From: Serripes groenlandicus | Lineage: Eukaryota; Mollusca; Bivalvia; Cardiida; Cardiidae | Length of the DNA: 64,000 bases | Direction of reading: 5' to 3' | NCBI GenBank assembly: GCA_031761405.1 | Contig: JASEVX010000010.1 | Span: 6,379,044 to 6,443,043, forward strand | In this document: in pieces, positions 49,606-61,454 of the stretch | Position numbering within the stretch: position 1 is the stretch's first letter | How the letters are laid out: each line of letters opens with the position of its first letter | Notes under the pieces: generated by a model | Told to the model about the DNA's origin: nothing | The model's database searches: none | Seen by the model: the letters and a program-made list of their open reading frames with translations, nothing else | Program-made: the position numbers and the translations under genes

Positions 49606-50911
49606 CAAGAGGGCCATGATGGCCTTATATCTCTCACCTGATTTAATAGAACTTCAATAGTTTTCAAAGTTTTTACTCTATACATATAAGGAAAACAAGC
49701 AACCCCCTGGTGGCCATGTTTTTCAACGGATCAGATTTATTTGAACAACCTTGATAGAAGGTCACCAAAGGAACATTTGTGCCAAATAATTTTAAAATCA
49801 GGCAGGTGCTTTTGGAAAAGAAGATTTTTAATGATTTTACAAATGCACCTATAAGGAAAACGAGCCCAGCCCCTGGGGGCCATGTTTTTCAATGTATCAG
49901 ATTGATTTGAACAATCTTGGTAGAAGGTGCCCCAAGGAACAGTTATGCCAAATTATCTTTAAATCGGGCCAGTTCTTCAGGACAAGAAGATTTTTAAAGA
50001 TTTTACAATGCACATATAAGGAAAACAAGCCCCGACCCTGGCGGCCATATTTTTCAATAGATCGGATTAATTTGAAAATATTTGGTAGAAGGTCCAACAA
50101 GGAACATTTGTGCCAAATTATCTTTAAATCGGGCCTGTACTTTTTGACAAGAAGATTTTTAAAGATTTTACGATACACATATAACGAAAACCAGCTCAGC
50201 CCCCTGGCGGCCATGTTTTTAAACGGATCGGAAACATTGGAACAATCTTGGTAGAGGGTGCCCCAAGGAACATTTGTGCCAAATTATCTTTAAATCGAGC
50301 CAGTACTTTTGGACAAGAAGATTTTTAAAGATTTTACAATGCACATATTAGGAAAATAAGCCCTGCCCCTGGCAGCCATGGTTTTCAATGGATCGGATTA
50401 ATTTGAACAATTTAGGTAGAAGGTTCCCCAAGGAACATTTGTGCCAAATTATCTTTAAATCAGGCCAGTACTTTTTGACAAGAAGATTTTTAAAGATTTT
50501 ACAATGCACATATAAGGAAAACAAGCTCCGTCCCCTGGCTGCCATGTTTTTCAACGAACCGAAAACAATTTCGGTAGAGGGTGCTCCAAGGATCATTTAT
50601 GCCAAATTATTTTCAAATCAAGCTAGTACTTTTGGACAAGATTGTTAAAGTTTTGGCAATTTTCCCCTTTTCTGATGCCGCAGCAACCAAAGTTCTACTT
50701 GAAATTAAATTCTTTGAACAACTTTAAAAGAGGACCACCTAAGGAACATTCCTGTAAAGTTATTTTGAAATCAGTCCATTGGTTTAGTAGGTGAAGTCAT
50801 TTGTAGGAAATTGTTAACAGACGGACGTACAGATGACGCAGGACTACGACGACGCCGCCGGACGGTGAGTGATCACAAAAGCTCACCTCGCACTTAGTGC
50901 TTAGGTGAGCT
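49606..50911 (+). mobile_element. Satellite-cored element (CAAGAGGGCC ... AGGTGAGCT)
   Basis: Left end caagagggccatgatggcct then ctctcacctga. Right end agctcacct ... aggtgagct hairpin after a CG-rich acgacgccgccggac. Core: about six units of roughly 165 bp (ggccatgtttttcaacggat, ccaaattatctttaaatcgg). The long ORFs on both strands come from the repeat and are not genes. Confidence 0.7.
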
Positions 50912-50939
50912 AATAAAAGAAAAACTTAACATCCTGGAC

Positions 50940-52440
50940 CCAGCTGGCGGGCCATGGTGTGTTCATTGTATGGTGGTACCCGAAAGCTTGATTGTGATTC
51001 AAGTTTCAAAGCATACAACAACCTGGGGATACATTTTATGTTTAATACAGTGTATAAATGAATTGTTAACCTGATTACAGAGTCATCATTTTGAAAGCCA
51101 TTGAGGATTTACTTGACAGTCTGTGTGACATCTGAAAAAATAGTTTGATCTTTATATCATTTTTCAACAGTTTTTCAATTAATTATATCATGGCGGCAAG
51201 TTCCACAAACCTATAGATATATTTCCAGGCTTTCTTGCAACTGTAGTACACACAGCATGCTTTCAAGCATCTTTGTACATTTCTGCATCACCTTTTTAGC
51301 CAATTGATGGAAGACAAAGGACGCTAGTTACTATAAATTCAGTCAATCATCAGAAAGAATTAATGGCCAAGCCAATTTCATGACACCTGGAGTCAAGCCC
51401 TCATTGTTACTGAGTGAGCAAGTGCAGCTCTACACAAAAAATAGATTGATTGATTTGTGATTACCCCATTTCAACACTTTCTAAGTCATATCATAGCAGA
51501 CAGTTCACCTACCAATAATGCATATCGATGGTTTCATCATGCCAAGCGGTTGTTACTACATCTTGAACAAGTTGTAGTTACAACCGCTTGGCATGAAGAC
51601 CGTGATATGTTTCCAGGGTTTCTCACATAGAGTGATGAGTATCCCCGCCGGTCACAGGGTTCAATCACCCTTCTGGGAACCAATTTATGCACCAGGCTCT
51701 CACAGAGTTTAAGCCATCGCGGATCTTCAATCCAGTCACTAACAGCGATGTACGTTGCTTAATTTTGTGAAAACGCCAACCACTCTGCCAACGTTGCTAT
51801 AATAAAAGCCAGCTCTAAGCTTCTACGACAAGTCCGTAGAAGTGTAATTTGCACCTATACTCCATTCTCGTTACATTTCTACCTCTCTCTCTTGACTTCA
51901 ACCTGAAGTCGCACAACTGAACACAAGCAGTACACATCATATGTAACATCACTGGGAACCAACGGGGTCTGGTGATGATGTCAACCCAAAATCCCACTTC
52001 TGTCACCATTTGTAGCATGCACCAGGTACTTCACAGAGTTAAGCCATCGTAGGAAAACCGTCCAGGCACTAACCGCGATGGACATTGCTTAACATTGTGA
52101 AAAAGCCAACCACTTTACCAAAGTCGCTTTACAAGCTGGCTTCTACGACAAGACAGTAGAACTTAGAAGTGGTATTTGTACCTATACAGTACCCCATTCC
52201 CTATACATCAGACAACAAGTCTTTCCAAACAACTGGTGAAAGACAAATGCTGCTTGTAACATTGCAGTGACTTCATTATTGTCAACCATCCGAGAGATGT
52301 TTGGCCAAGCTGGGTTTTGAACCCACACCCTCTGGCTTGACACCGACTCAAGACTGCATTTCTACCAAAAATGAGCTACAAGACTCTGTGCAAACAAATA
52401 GATGTATTATTTTGATAGGGTGAGGGTAAGACAATTTGAA
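50940..52440 (-). mobile_element. SINE relics
   Basis: 51160-51430, 51440-51540 and about 51600-52390 are minus-strand relics of the SINE family (tatatcatggcggcaagttc; ggtttcatcatgcc; ggagttaagcca-type blocks twice, 51700 and 52030). 51539-51594 is a separate perfect-looking hairpin. No gene. Confidence 0.5.
51539..51594. repeat. 56-bp near-perfect hairpin
   Basis: 27-bp arms starting ATGCCAAGCGGTTGT, loop of two bases, only two mismatches. Confidence 0.85.
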
Positions 52441-53460
52441 AACATTGTGGCAAAAAGGTTAATATGGGGGTGTGACACATCATGTATACCTGTGGTAGGT
52501 GGTACAGTTGCCAAGTCGAATCCGGTTTTAATAGTCCTAAATCCGGTTATGATATAAATCGACCTGTGAAGATCTAGATCTATGCTAACTCACCGACACA
52601 TGTGTACGATATTTTTCGATCAGAAATATTATATTCTCACCTGTAAATTAGAACAAAATATCCGAAGCAGTAAGATCATGTTTAAGTTCATATATCAAAA
52701 AGGGTTTTACATGAGTTTTGTTTATGTTGTTGTTGTTTTCTTCTTTCATAATATTGTACAGGGGAGCAAACCAAGCATTTTCTCTATTTAAATTATCTCC
52801 CTTTGACCATTAAAAATGAAACGCTAAATAGAGCTAAGTCATATCAGAACTGACGTTTCTAAACTGTATGTTGAAGTCAACCTCTGTGGAAACATCGCAT
52901 TGGGAGATGTTTAATCCGTTCACATACGCAGATGTATCAATAGGGTTAAAACACAACTTTTAAAAAATAATGTGGCAAAAGGATAAATGACTAATTATGA
53001 GCAGTTTCTCCTTTAGAAACTGTTAAATTATTATTCTTTTATTCATATAGATTTTCTTTGCTGCGTGTTGAATGTGGGAAAGGTTTTAATTTTTTAACAA
53101 CATGATCATCCGAAGTTCCGGACGTCATTAATTCTCATCCTTTTCTCGATTGACTTTGTATAATCAGTTAACTGAGAAGAATTTGCTGATATTCATTCAG
53201 TAATCGGCGTGGTAGTTGTTTTAAAAGAGTCGACTCTCTAAAAGTCCAGATATGAAGAATTTCAGGTCTCTTTACAATCTGTTCAAATGATGCATCCATA
53301 CTGCCAATGTTTATTGTTTATTGGGACCTCATTATTTTGAGCAATATTTAAGTGAAATCATATTTTATGGACAAAACATTAAATGTTCGGTATTTGATAT
53401 CGTTATGACTCGATAAGTATGCACACACATATCTCATGTATAACTAGGAAATGTTTGAGT
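52440..53460. other. Mostly unique sequence with one MITE relic
   Basis: 52440-52900 is unrecognised (see the possible MPV17L2 5' exon). About 52915-53085 is an old TTAA MITE. 53090-53460 is unrecognised. Confidence 0.35.
52636..52830 (-). promoter_or_regulatory. Possible 5' non-coding exon and promoter region of the MPV17L2-like gene
   Basis: On the minus strand a strong donor (cag followed by gtgaga, near 52640) lies about 4 kb upstream of the acceptor in front of the MPV17L2 ATG. The surrounding 52440-52910 is the only stretch here without recognisable repeats. This is inference only. Confidence 0.2.
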
Positions 53461-53464
53461 TGCT

Positions 53465-53830
53465 CTCAACAATATTGTTAGATTGCCTGAGCCAAAGGCT
53501 CAATGTGATCTATTCTGAATACTGTCCATATGTTTCATACGAAGTCTACTCTCACTGGAAATGTATCAACAAAACTTAACAGGAATGTTCCTTTGGTGTT
53601 CCTGACTTTTCGTTCAAAATGTTTTAAAGATTTATATTCTAAGTATAAATGTAGTTGCTACGAGTAGCATCAAAAACTGAAAGTGGGGCCCAAACTTCAA
53701 TTCTCCTTTGTATCCGCTTCTCTGCGATAATTTGGTACCAATGTTCCTTGGGTGACCCTTTATCAAATTCGTTCAAGCCATATTGATTGGTTGATAAACA
53801 TGGCTGCAAGGGGATATCAGAAAAGGGTCA
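53465..53830 (+). mobile_element. Dispersed mollusc repeat fragment
   Basis: Starts ttagattgcctgagccaaag with a gagccaaaggctc palindrome, then wording shared with satellite-cored elements (gaatgttcctttggtg, ggttgataaacatggctgca). Right end not found. Confidence 0.45.
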
Positions 53831-53921
53831 AAGGTACAAAACTTTATAATTCAATACTATTAAGCAAAGCCACCAGATAAAGGCATAAAACAACCATTTA
53901 GCTTCAGACGCCATCTCAAGC

Positions 53922-54143
53922 ACCTTTCCCTCATACGACAATACTGCAGCAGAGGACTTTGAACGTATTTTGTCAAAAAATAGAAAATCTCCATAATTGA
54001 ATGGATAACCTATGACAAAAAGTGGAAAACATTGTGGCAAAAGGAGAAATTGCACGTTTTGTGCAATTTCTTCTTTTGTCACTATGTTTTCCAAAATCCG
54101 TCTACTGCAGAGGCGTCAGAAAGCGTCTATATGAGGGAAAGGG
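53922..54143 (-). mobile_element. TTAA MITE, full length (222 bp)
   Basis: Left end ACCTTTCCCTCATACGAC, right end TATATGAGGGAAAGGG then TTAA. Confidence 0.9.
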
Positions 54144-54342
54144 TTAAACTACTGGACTTCAACCAAACTTCATAGGAATGTTCCTCTCTCAAAAATGTTA
54201 CACTAAAAACAAATGTCCTTTATGTATAAGCTAAATCAGTCAGTGTCCACACCTTGCAGTTTCATTCCCAATCTTGAACACTTTTTTCCCTGTAACAAGC
54301 AGTTACACTTTTGCTTGTTTACAACAATACAATATCTCATTT

Positions 54343-54521
54343 ACAACATACAGACGCTTTCTGACACCTCTGCAGCAGACGACTTTTGAAATAATGTCTC
54401 CATTTGCCACAATGATTCAACTTCATTTAATAATCATAATATCATTTATAGAGATTGTCTATAGTTTGGACTTGATAAATTCAAAGTCGTCTGCTGCAGA
54501 TGTGTTGTATGTGGGAAAGGG
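54343..54521 (+). mobile_element. TTAA MITE, older, shortened
   Basis: acatacagacgctttctgac ... ctgctgcagatgtgttgtat and GTGGGAAAGGG then TTAA. Confidence 0.7.
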
Positions 54522-54599
54522 TTAAGGGTCATCCGGGTCCTCTTGTTTTATATCATGGTGATTCCTGGGTGAATCACCATACTACTTACTTTATCCTTA

Positions 54600-55380
54600 A
54601 TGGGGAGTTCTCACCGCCGATCTGAGTACCTCGATCTAATGGGGAGTTCTCACCGCCGATCTGAGTACCTCGATCTAATGGGGAGTTCTTACCGCGGATA
54701 GGAGTACCTCGATCTAATGGGGAGTTCTCACCGCCGATAGGAGTACCTCGATCTAATGGGGACTTCTCACCGCCGATAGGAGTACCTCGATCTAATGGGG
54801 ACTTCTCACCGCCGATAGGAGTACCTCGATCTAATGGGGACTTCTCACCGCCGATAGGAGTACCTCGATCTAATGGGGACTTCTCACCGCCGATAGGAGT
54901 ACTGTACCTCTATCTGATGGGGAGTTTTCACCGCCGATAGGAGTACCTCGATCTAATGGGGAGTTCTCACCGCCGATATGAGTACCTCTATCTGATGGGG
55001 AGTTCTCACCGCCGATAGGAGTACCTCGATCTAATGGGGAGTTCTCACCGCCGATAGGAGTACCTCGATCTAATGGGGAGTTCTCACCGCTGATAGGAGT
55101 ACCTCGATCTAATGGGGACTTCTCATCGCCGATAGGAGTACCTCGATCTAATGGGGACTTCTCACCGCCGATAGGAGTACCTCGATCTGACGGGGAGTTC
55201 TCACCGCTGATAGGAGTACATCGATATACTGGGGAGTTCTCACCGCTGATAGGAGTACCTCGATCTAATGGGGAGTTCTTACCGCTGATAGGAGTACCTC
55301 GATCTAATGGGGAGTTCTCACCGCTGATAGGAGTACCTCGATCTAATGGGGAGTTCTCACCGCCGATCTGAGTATCTCGA
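54600..55380. repeat. 39-bp minisatellite, about 20 copies
   Basis: Unit gagtacctcgatctaatggg gagttctcaccgccgatag. Because 39 is a multiple of 3, a minus-strand frame (55397-54870) stays open with a 13-residue repeat (GENSPLDRGTPIG). One unit (about 54900) has a short insertion. Likely a non-coding repeat. Confidence 0.9.
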
Positions 55381-56087
55381 TCTTCCCGACCGGCCAAATT
55401 CCGCGACCAGGTGTTTGGTCGGGGGGTCTACACAACCGAAGGGGACCTCTGTCAGACCTTTAGTGGACCATACTAGCTCAACTCAAGACCCTTCCAGACT
55501 ACTTCAAGATCACTTGCCGACACACTTCTAGACTTCTACTCGACCTTCCCGATGTCTACCCGATCTACAAGACCAGTCCGACTTTTCTTCGACCTCTACC
55601 CGACCATGTACGATCGGGCATGATCGCTGCACGATAGCATCAGACTAGGTGTAAAACTAGTATTTTGTTCGGTATTCAGTTGACCGAAGACTATCTAAGA
55701 AGCAACATCGTGGAAGTTATTAATCAGCACAATATGTGACTAGATGTCTTCCCGATGAACTAGACCTTGTACACGAGTTAACACGAGTTTACAATCAGCA
55801 AAATATGTGACTAGGTGTCTTCCCGATGAACTAGACCTTGTATACAAGTATACACGAGTTTACCAGAGCAGCTACAAGATTTTTTTCAGACCGCTTCCAG
55901 ACCGCCTGGCTCCTCTAGCGCTTCACTGATTTGTTTGACATGTCAACAAAATCCGTGAATACACCCCGACCGAGGTAGACCGCTGCAGACCGGGCTGGAC
56001 CCCCCTGCAGCCCGAAGGAGATCATTGCACGACTGCATGATCGAGTTTGTTCGAGGTACTCAGATCGGCGGTGAGAACACCCAATAA
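54600..56087. mobile_element. Candidate TIR element containing the minisatellite
   Basis: The first unit (gttctcaccgccgatctgag, about 54610) recurs inverted at about 56053-56085 (ctcagatcggcggtgagaac). The interior 55400-56050 has many gacc/gatc words and a duplicated block (tgtgactagatgtcttcccg at 55735 and 55806) but no gene. TSD unclear. Confidence 0.5.
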
Positions 56088-56634
56088 TGCGGCGTTCACA
56101 CAGTGCCGATCATGGCCCCCGTTTTAGATCACACACGAAGTCGAAATATCTTCAATGATCTATAATGCCCTATCATTGTCTGAATGCAGTCGTATACGTT
56201 CGTAATAACAGAGTCCTACGGGTCGGGAATGGTCTGGAGAGGTCGGCCAATCACTCCCGACAGTTACATTCGGGCTGTACTATCGGATCAAAATCGTATT
56301 ATTGTCTAGACGGTGTCCTTAGGAACGGGCATGTTCTGGAGAAATTTGTCATTGCGGTTTTTTGTCGATTGCGTTCAGATTATGCTGAATGCGAACCGTC
56401 TTTGATGAATCCGTTCCGGATCTGTCCCGTAATCAATACGAAATTCGACAATAAAACCCACGTCAGAGTCCCAACAAAGCAATTTCAATGCGGTACAGCA
56501 GACTGTGATCGGATTGTGTTCCGACAGTGTCCCGATCATTCCGAATATGGTGACAGTAATAGGATTCTGTAGTATATAACGTGTGAATGTGTCATTCATC
56601 GACAATACTTTGACCGGTCCACCATGATTGCTGC

Positions 56635-56916
56635 TTGCTCTCATGGAAATGGAAGAAGAAGAAGAAGAAGAAGACCTTCTGTTTGCCCAATTATTATTTG
56701 AACGGAAGGGCACTGCGACCCGGTAGAAATAGAAGGTACTGGGTCAAGCCCTGGATATCCAGAAGGGAGCAGCTCGGCCAGTATGATACAATGATGATGT
56801 CGTTGAGAGAAGAATATCCGTTCCAGAGCCAATACGCCGAACAGATCGGTTCAGCATCTTTACAGACAGTTGAAACCACATACCCAAGAGAGTTTGAGAC
56901 AAGACCAAATAGTTGA
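56635..56916 (+). pseudogene. PIF/Harbinger-like transposase fragment
   Basis: GRNRRYWVKPWISRREQLGQ and YDTMMMSLREE match the conserved N-terminal RRYWV.PW..RR motif of HARBI1-type transposases. The match ends after about 40 residues and the frame then looks unrelated. An in-frame AAG-rich start (eight lysines) precedes it. A degraded remnant; 56090-56630 and 56920-57840 around it contain nothing else I recognise. Confidence 0.5.
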
Positions 56917-57840
56917 TATTTCGTCACAGCTCAACAGATGCCAGGTAGCCCGAGGAGCATTCTATATACCGTCCACATTCTACAGTTTCAGTTAATACAT
57001 TGTCACCTGTGAAACAACCCGAAAAACGTCAACTTATCTATTGACACGGATATGGTGGAAACCTCAAAATAATCAAGATATCGCAAATGAATTTGTCCGC
57101 AGATCAGACTTCTTATTAGCAGGCATAATGAATTAACTTAATCCTTATAACGATGAAGTTATATAATTTAAAGGGAGACAATCTGCCGATGACTGACGGC
57201 GATGCTCCTTGTAGAACCACCGGTGGTAGAACGGTAAGAACCGCTGAGGCCGGAGTGAGAATTCACCGTCGCACGATTCTTGTATATGACGTGTCTATCA
57301 CGTGAAACGGATGTCTTCCGTCTACGTCGGTCCACTGTCTGATCTCCGTCGGATCGTATTCGTGAGAATCGGGAGAGATTCGATCGGTTTTTTTACCATG
57401 CGAAATATTCAAATCGGATGAAGTGGAAGACAGACTCAGTGGTGCAGAGGTAGAGCGTCGGCGTCTCGAGTCCCGTGATGAGCGGGTCCTGACTTTGGGA
57501 TTGTTCCACACAAACGGCGCGAGTACTGGTTAAGTCTCCAGGAAGCTTACATCGAGCGTGATTAATATAAGCTGAAAGCTTGCTTCGCAATCGATGTAAA
57601 ATAAATAATGTTTAAATTAAATCGGATGAGAATTGGGACGAATTCGGCTGGAAAAGGCTGAATCGGAACGCTTCCTGAACAATATCCGATTGTTGTCGTG
57701 ATTAAATAAATGATTTTACAAATTTAAATAAAGTTTGAAGAACCAGCAACGAATCACAGGATCTTGGTCGGACTTTTGACAAATTTTAATCGGAAATGGT
57801 CCTATCAAGGACGTCAGTAACAATCCTGAATGTCTGACTG

Positions 57841-58182
57841 AGGCTTTCTCACATACAACAAATCTGCAGCAGACGACTTTGAAAACATAGTGACAAAAAC
57901 CTAAAAATCTCCATAAAAGATTAAAAGCCATTTTTTCAAAATGTGTCTGCTGCTTTAGCGTCAAAATGCGTCTGCAGGTGGGAAAGGGTTAATAAACATA
58001 AAATTAGTTATTCGATCCCTGCAACACTGACTGCAAAGATGGGAGGCTATAACTACTTTTCCACATACAGCAGACGACTTTGAAAACATATTGGCAAAAA
58101 ATAAGAATATCTTGATTTATAAACCAAAATTTAATAATCTAATGGAGTTAGGCAGAAAGTCTCTGTACGTGGGAAAGGGTTA
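57841..58182 (-). mobile_element. Two shortened TTAA MITE copies
   Basis: 57841-57988 (ctttctcacatac ... GGTGGGAAAGGG then TTAA) and about 58058-58181 (ccacatacagcagacgac ... GTGGGAAAGGG then TTAA). Confidence 0.65.
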
Positions 58183-58189
58183 AGAGTTT

Positions 58190-59430
58190 GTATGATCTGA
58201 GCAAGGTACGAACCACAAATACCTTCCTATGAGGATAAAGTAGTTGATATATAAACATTTTGATTTCTGGTTTTAAAACAATTGAACAAACGACAACTTT
58301 TTATCATGTATGATAGGATTTATTTAACAATCTGTGTATTTCATTCAATTGCTAGTTTCTTGTACAACATTCAGAATTAAGTCTAGTTAGTTTCATGAAA
58401 AATGTACCTGTAAGATCTGATAAGGTTCTTCCTTGTTTGCAATTTAGCTGCTTCAGCTCTTTTTAATCCCTTTTCTACAGCAATGTTTCCCTTTTCTAAA
58501 AGTCTGTTCTTAATGTGTATATTTCTTTATTTCTTTCTTTGTAAGGGAAAATGAGGGGAGGGGAGGGGAGGGGAGGGGAGGGGAGGGGAGGAGGGAAGGA
58601 AAGGGGAATATGCTTATCAAATCTAACAATCATTGAGATACAACTGTTTCATATTTTGTCATGATTTGTGATAAATTGCCAGGCTAGTAAAACTCTTATT
58701 TCGGATGATGAAGTTGAATCCCATGCTTGATACATACACACACTTCTGTCACAGTATATTCCCATCAAGGACCATAACTCTTCAATGTCTACGTTTTCTT
58801 GCTGAGAATCAAAGACATTAGTTGAGATTTTGTCTCCATAAACATTGTGACCAAGTGTGGTGCAGATTGGATGAGGATCCTTCAATTAAGAGAGAGCAGA
58901 CAAGTTTATTTTACTCAAATTTCATATATAACTCTAGCTTGCTTGGGACAATCTGGCTTGTCTAAGATATATTCTCCCCTTTATAAATGCAACTAAATAT
59001 TTAGGTTTTAACTATGATCAATTTAGAGGGCAGAAACTTTTTGACATAGATGCATGCCAGCCCGGCCAAACTCAACACAGGTATTTCCACAATAAATTCA
59101 GTAATCAGGCCCTAGAAAGGAAATATGCACACAATCAACTCTACATCATACAGTAATAACTTTCCCAATTTTCAAGATGTTACTGGTTCATTTTCCCCCA
59201 AGAATTTGTTTGCTTTTCAAATTATTTCCATGTTGTAAACTATATAATTATGTATGTATGTGAATATCACTCTTTTTTTTAATTAACATGAATTTGTATT
59301 TTGGGCCGGTGGCCTTATGTTACAAAATAAACAATATCTTATCTTATCTTATCTATCTTATCTTATTTTCCCAAGAATATTTAAGATGCATCATTATGAG
59401 GTAAACAGTAAAAGCTGATGACTCTAGAAA
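58190..59430. other. No gene seen; microsatellites and a possible SINE end
   Basis: (GGGGA)n at about 58553-58595; dispersed-repeat wording at 58640-58890 (accaagtgtggtgcagattg); a SINE-like 3' end at about 59280-59366 (gggccggtggccttatgtta followed by a (TATCT)n tail). Confidence 0.45.
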
Positions 59431-59433
59431 CCT

Positions 59434-60608
59434 TTCCCACCTGCAGATATATCTGCACCAGACATGTTTTGAAAACATAATGGAAAAAGGAGAAATTGCT
59501 TGTTATTTTCCTTTTATTTAATTATTGAATCAAGTTGAGATCATTGTAGCATAAGCGTCTACCACTCTCAATAAGATTTAGATCAATTTCTGCATTTGCT
59601 TTATTTACAAAAGTTGTTTGCTGCAGATATGTCAAATAGCGTTTGCAAGTATAAAATATTTGTCTGATGATGAACATTATAATTTTCTCAAGATGTTCTT
59701 TCATTCTTCATTACCCTTAACAGATTATCTTAAACAGATTACCTTTAACAGATCATTTTTAACAATTCAGGCAATAACACAAAATGTCTTGTAGATCTAT
59801 AGGCGTAATCTTTATTTGAAATATTACATACTTCAAACTGTACTTAAACAACATTATACATGTACAGGTAGTTCAATATAAAAGATGGAAACACTAGCAG
59901 TTGTATTAAACCCCCCCACCCACCTCCTTTCCCACATACAGCAAATATGCAGCAGACGACTTTGGAAACTCCCTTTAAATGAAGGTACAATAATAGAATA
60001 GAGTTGAAAACATCGTGACAAAAGGAGAAATTGCTAGTTTTGAGCAATTTCTTCTTTTGTCACCATGTTTTCAAAAAGCTGTCTGTTTAAGGGTTAAAAC
60101 TTAATCAAATTTCAAAAACTGACAATTTGTATTAAACACAATCTATTTAAACTTACATAAACAGGATTAAATAGCTCAACACAAGTGATAGATATATCGT
60201 TTTCAATATGTGCTTTCTAAAGGGTCTGCTGAAAAGGTGTGAAATTATATCATATTATGGAAGGCTGTTTAAGTATCAATACAGGTTTGCTTGTCTTTGC
60301 TTTTCTTGAAAAGTGTTTGTTTCTGTATAAAATTGAGATATATATATAAATTTCCACAAGTCCCTGTGCAACACACGAAAATACTACTCTTACTTTCCCT
60401 CTTGTATACCATTTTTGACGCCTCTGCAGCAGACGCCTTTTTAAAAGCATTGGTTGAAAGAAAAATTTGCTCATAATGAGCAATTTCTCCTTTCCCCACC
60501 ATGTTTTCAACTTTATCAAATGATTACACATTTTGTTAAATAGTGAATTTCCAAAGTTTTTTCAAAGTCGTCTTCTGCAGATTTATTGTAAGTGCGAAAG
60601 GGAGGGTT
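59434..60608. mobile_element. Several older TTAA MITE copies
   Basis: About 59434-59650 (degraded), 59927-60093 (minus, right end lost) and 60390-60604 (plus). 59700-59900 and 60100-60380 have no recognised content. Confidence 0.5.
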
Positions 60609-60659
60609 AAGCTTAGTTTATTTTAATTGATTGCTCTACAAGCTTTCAGCTTATATTAA

Positions 60660-61048
60660 CCCTTTCCCTCATATAGACGCTTTCGGACGCCTCTGCACCA
60701 GATGGCTTTTTGAAAACATAGTGACAAAAGGAGAAATTGCACAAAACGTGCAATTTCTCCTTTTGCCACAATGTTTTCCACTTTTCGTCATAGGTTATCC
60801 ATTCAATTATAGAGATTTTCCATTTTTTGACAAAATACGTTCAAAGTCGTCTGCTGCAGAATTGTCGTATGAGGGAAAGGGTTAAAGCAGACGGCGTTTT
60901 GAAAACATAGGGACAAAAGAAGAAATTGCACAGAACGTGCAATTTCTCCTTTTGTCACAATGTTTTCCACTTTTAGTCATAGGTTATCCATCTGACAAAA
61001 TACGTTCAAAGTGTCTGCTGCAGAATTGTCGTATGAGGGAAAGGGTTA
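60660..61048 (+). mobile_element. TTAA MITE followed head to tail by a left-truncated copy
   Basis: 60660-60881 is complete (222 bp). After TTAA (60882-60885) a second copy begins inside the element at agcagacggcgtttt and ends with GAGGGAAAGGG and TTAA at about 61047. Confidence 0.85.
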
Positions 61049-61228
61049 ATCAGACTTGATGTCCGTTTCCTGGATACTTAACCAGTACTTGCCACGCGTG
61101 TGTGGATAAAATATCAAAGGCAGCACCTGCTCTTCACAGGATTCAAACATGTGACCATAAAAATATATATCTCAATGTCACATGTAAACAAACAATCTCT
61201 ATGCATATTTTATGCATAGAGCCATTAA

Positions 61229-61450
61229 CCCTTTCCCTCATATAGACGCTTTCTGACGCCTCTGCAGCAGACGAAGTTTTGAAAACATAGTGACAAAAGA
61301 AGAAATTGCACAAAACGTGCAATTTCTCCTTTTGCCACAATGTTTTCCACTTCTTGTCATAGGTTATCCATTCAATTATGGAGAATTTCTATGTTTTGAC
61401 AAAATACGTTCAAAGGCGTCTGCTGCAAAATTGTCATATGAGGGAAAGGG
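61229..61450 (+). mobile_element. TTAA MITE, full length (222 bp)
   Basis: TTAA 61225-61228 and 61451-61454. A small palindrome (CTCTATGCATATTTTATGCA) precedes it at 61197-61221. Confidence 0.9.
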
Positions 61451-61454
61451 TTAA

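Noticed and set aside
49892..50648. Long ORFs on both strands at 49.9-50.6 kb
   Set aside because: They are readings of the satellite core of the element at 49606-50911; similar text appears on both strands.
54870..55397. 175-residue minus-strand ORF with 13-residue repeats
   Set aside because: It is the 39-bp minisatellite read in frame; it has no non-repeat domain and the frame is broken in one unit.
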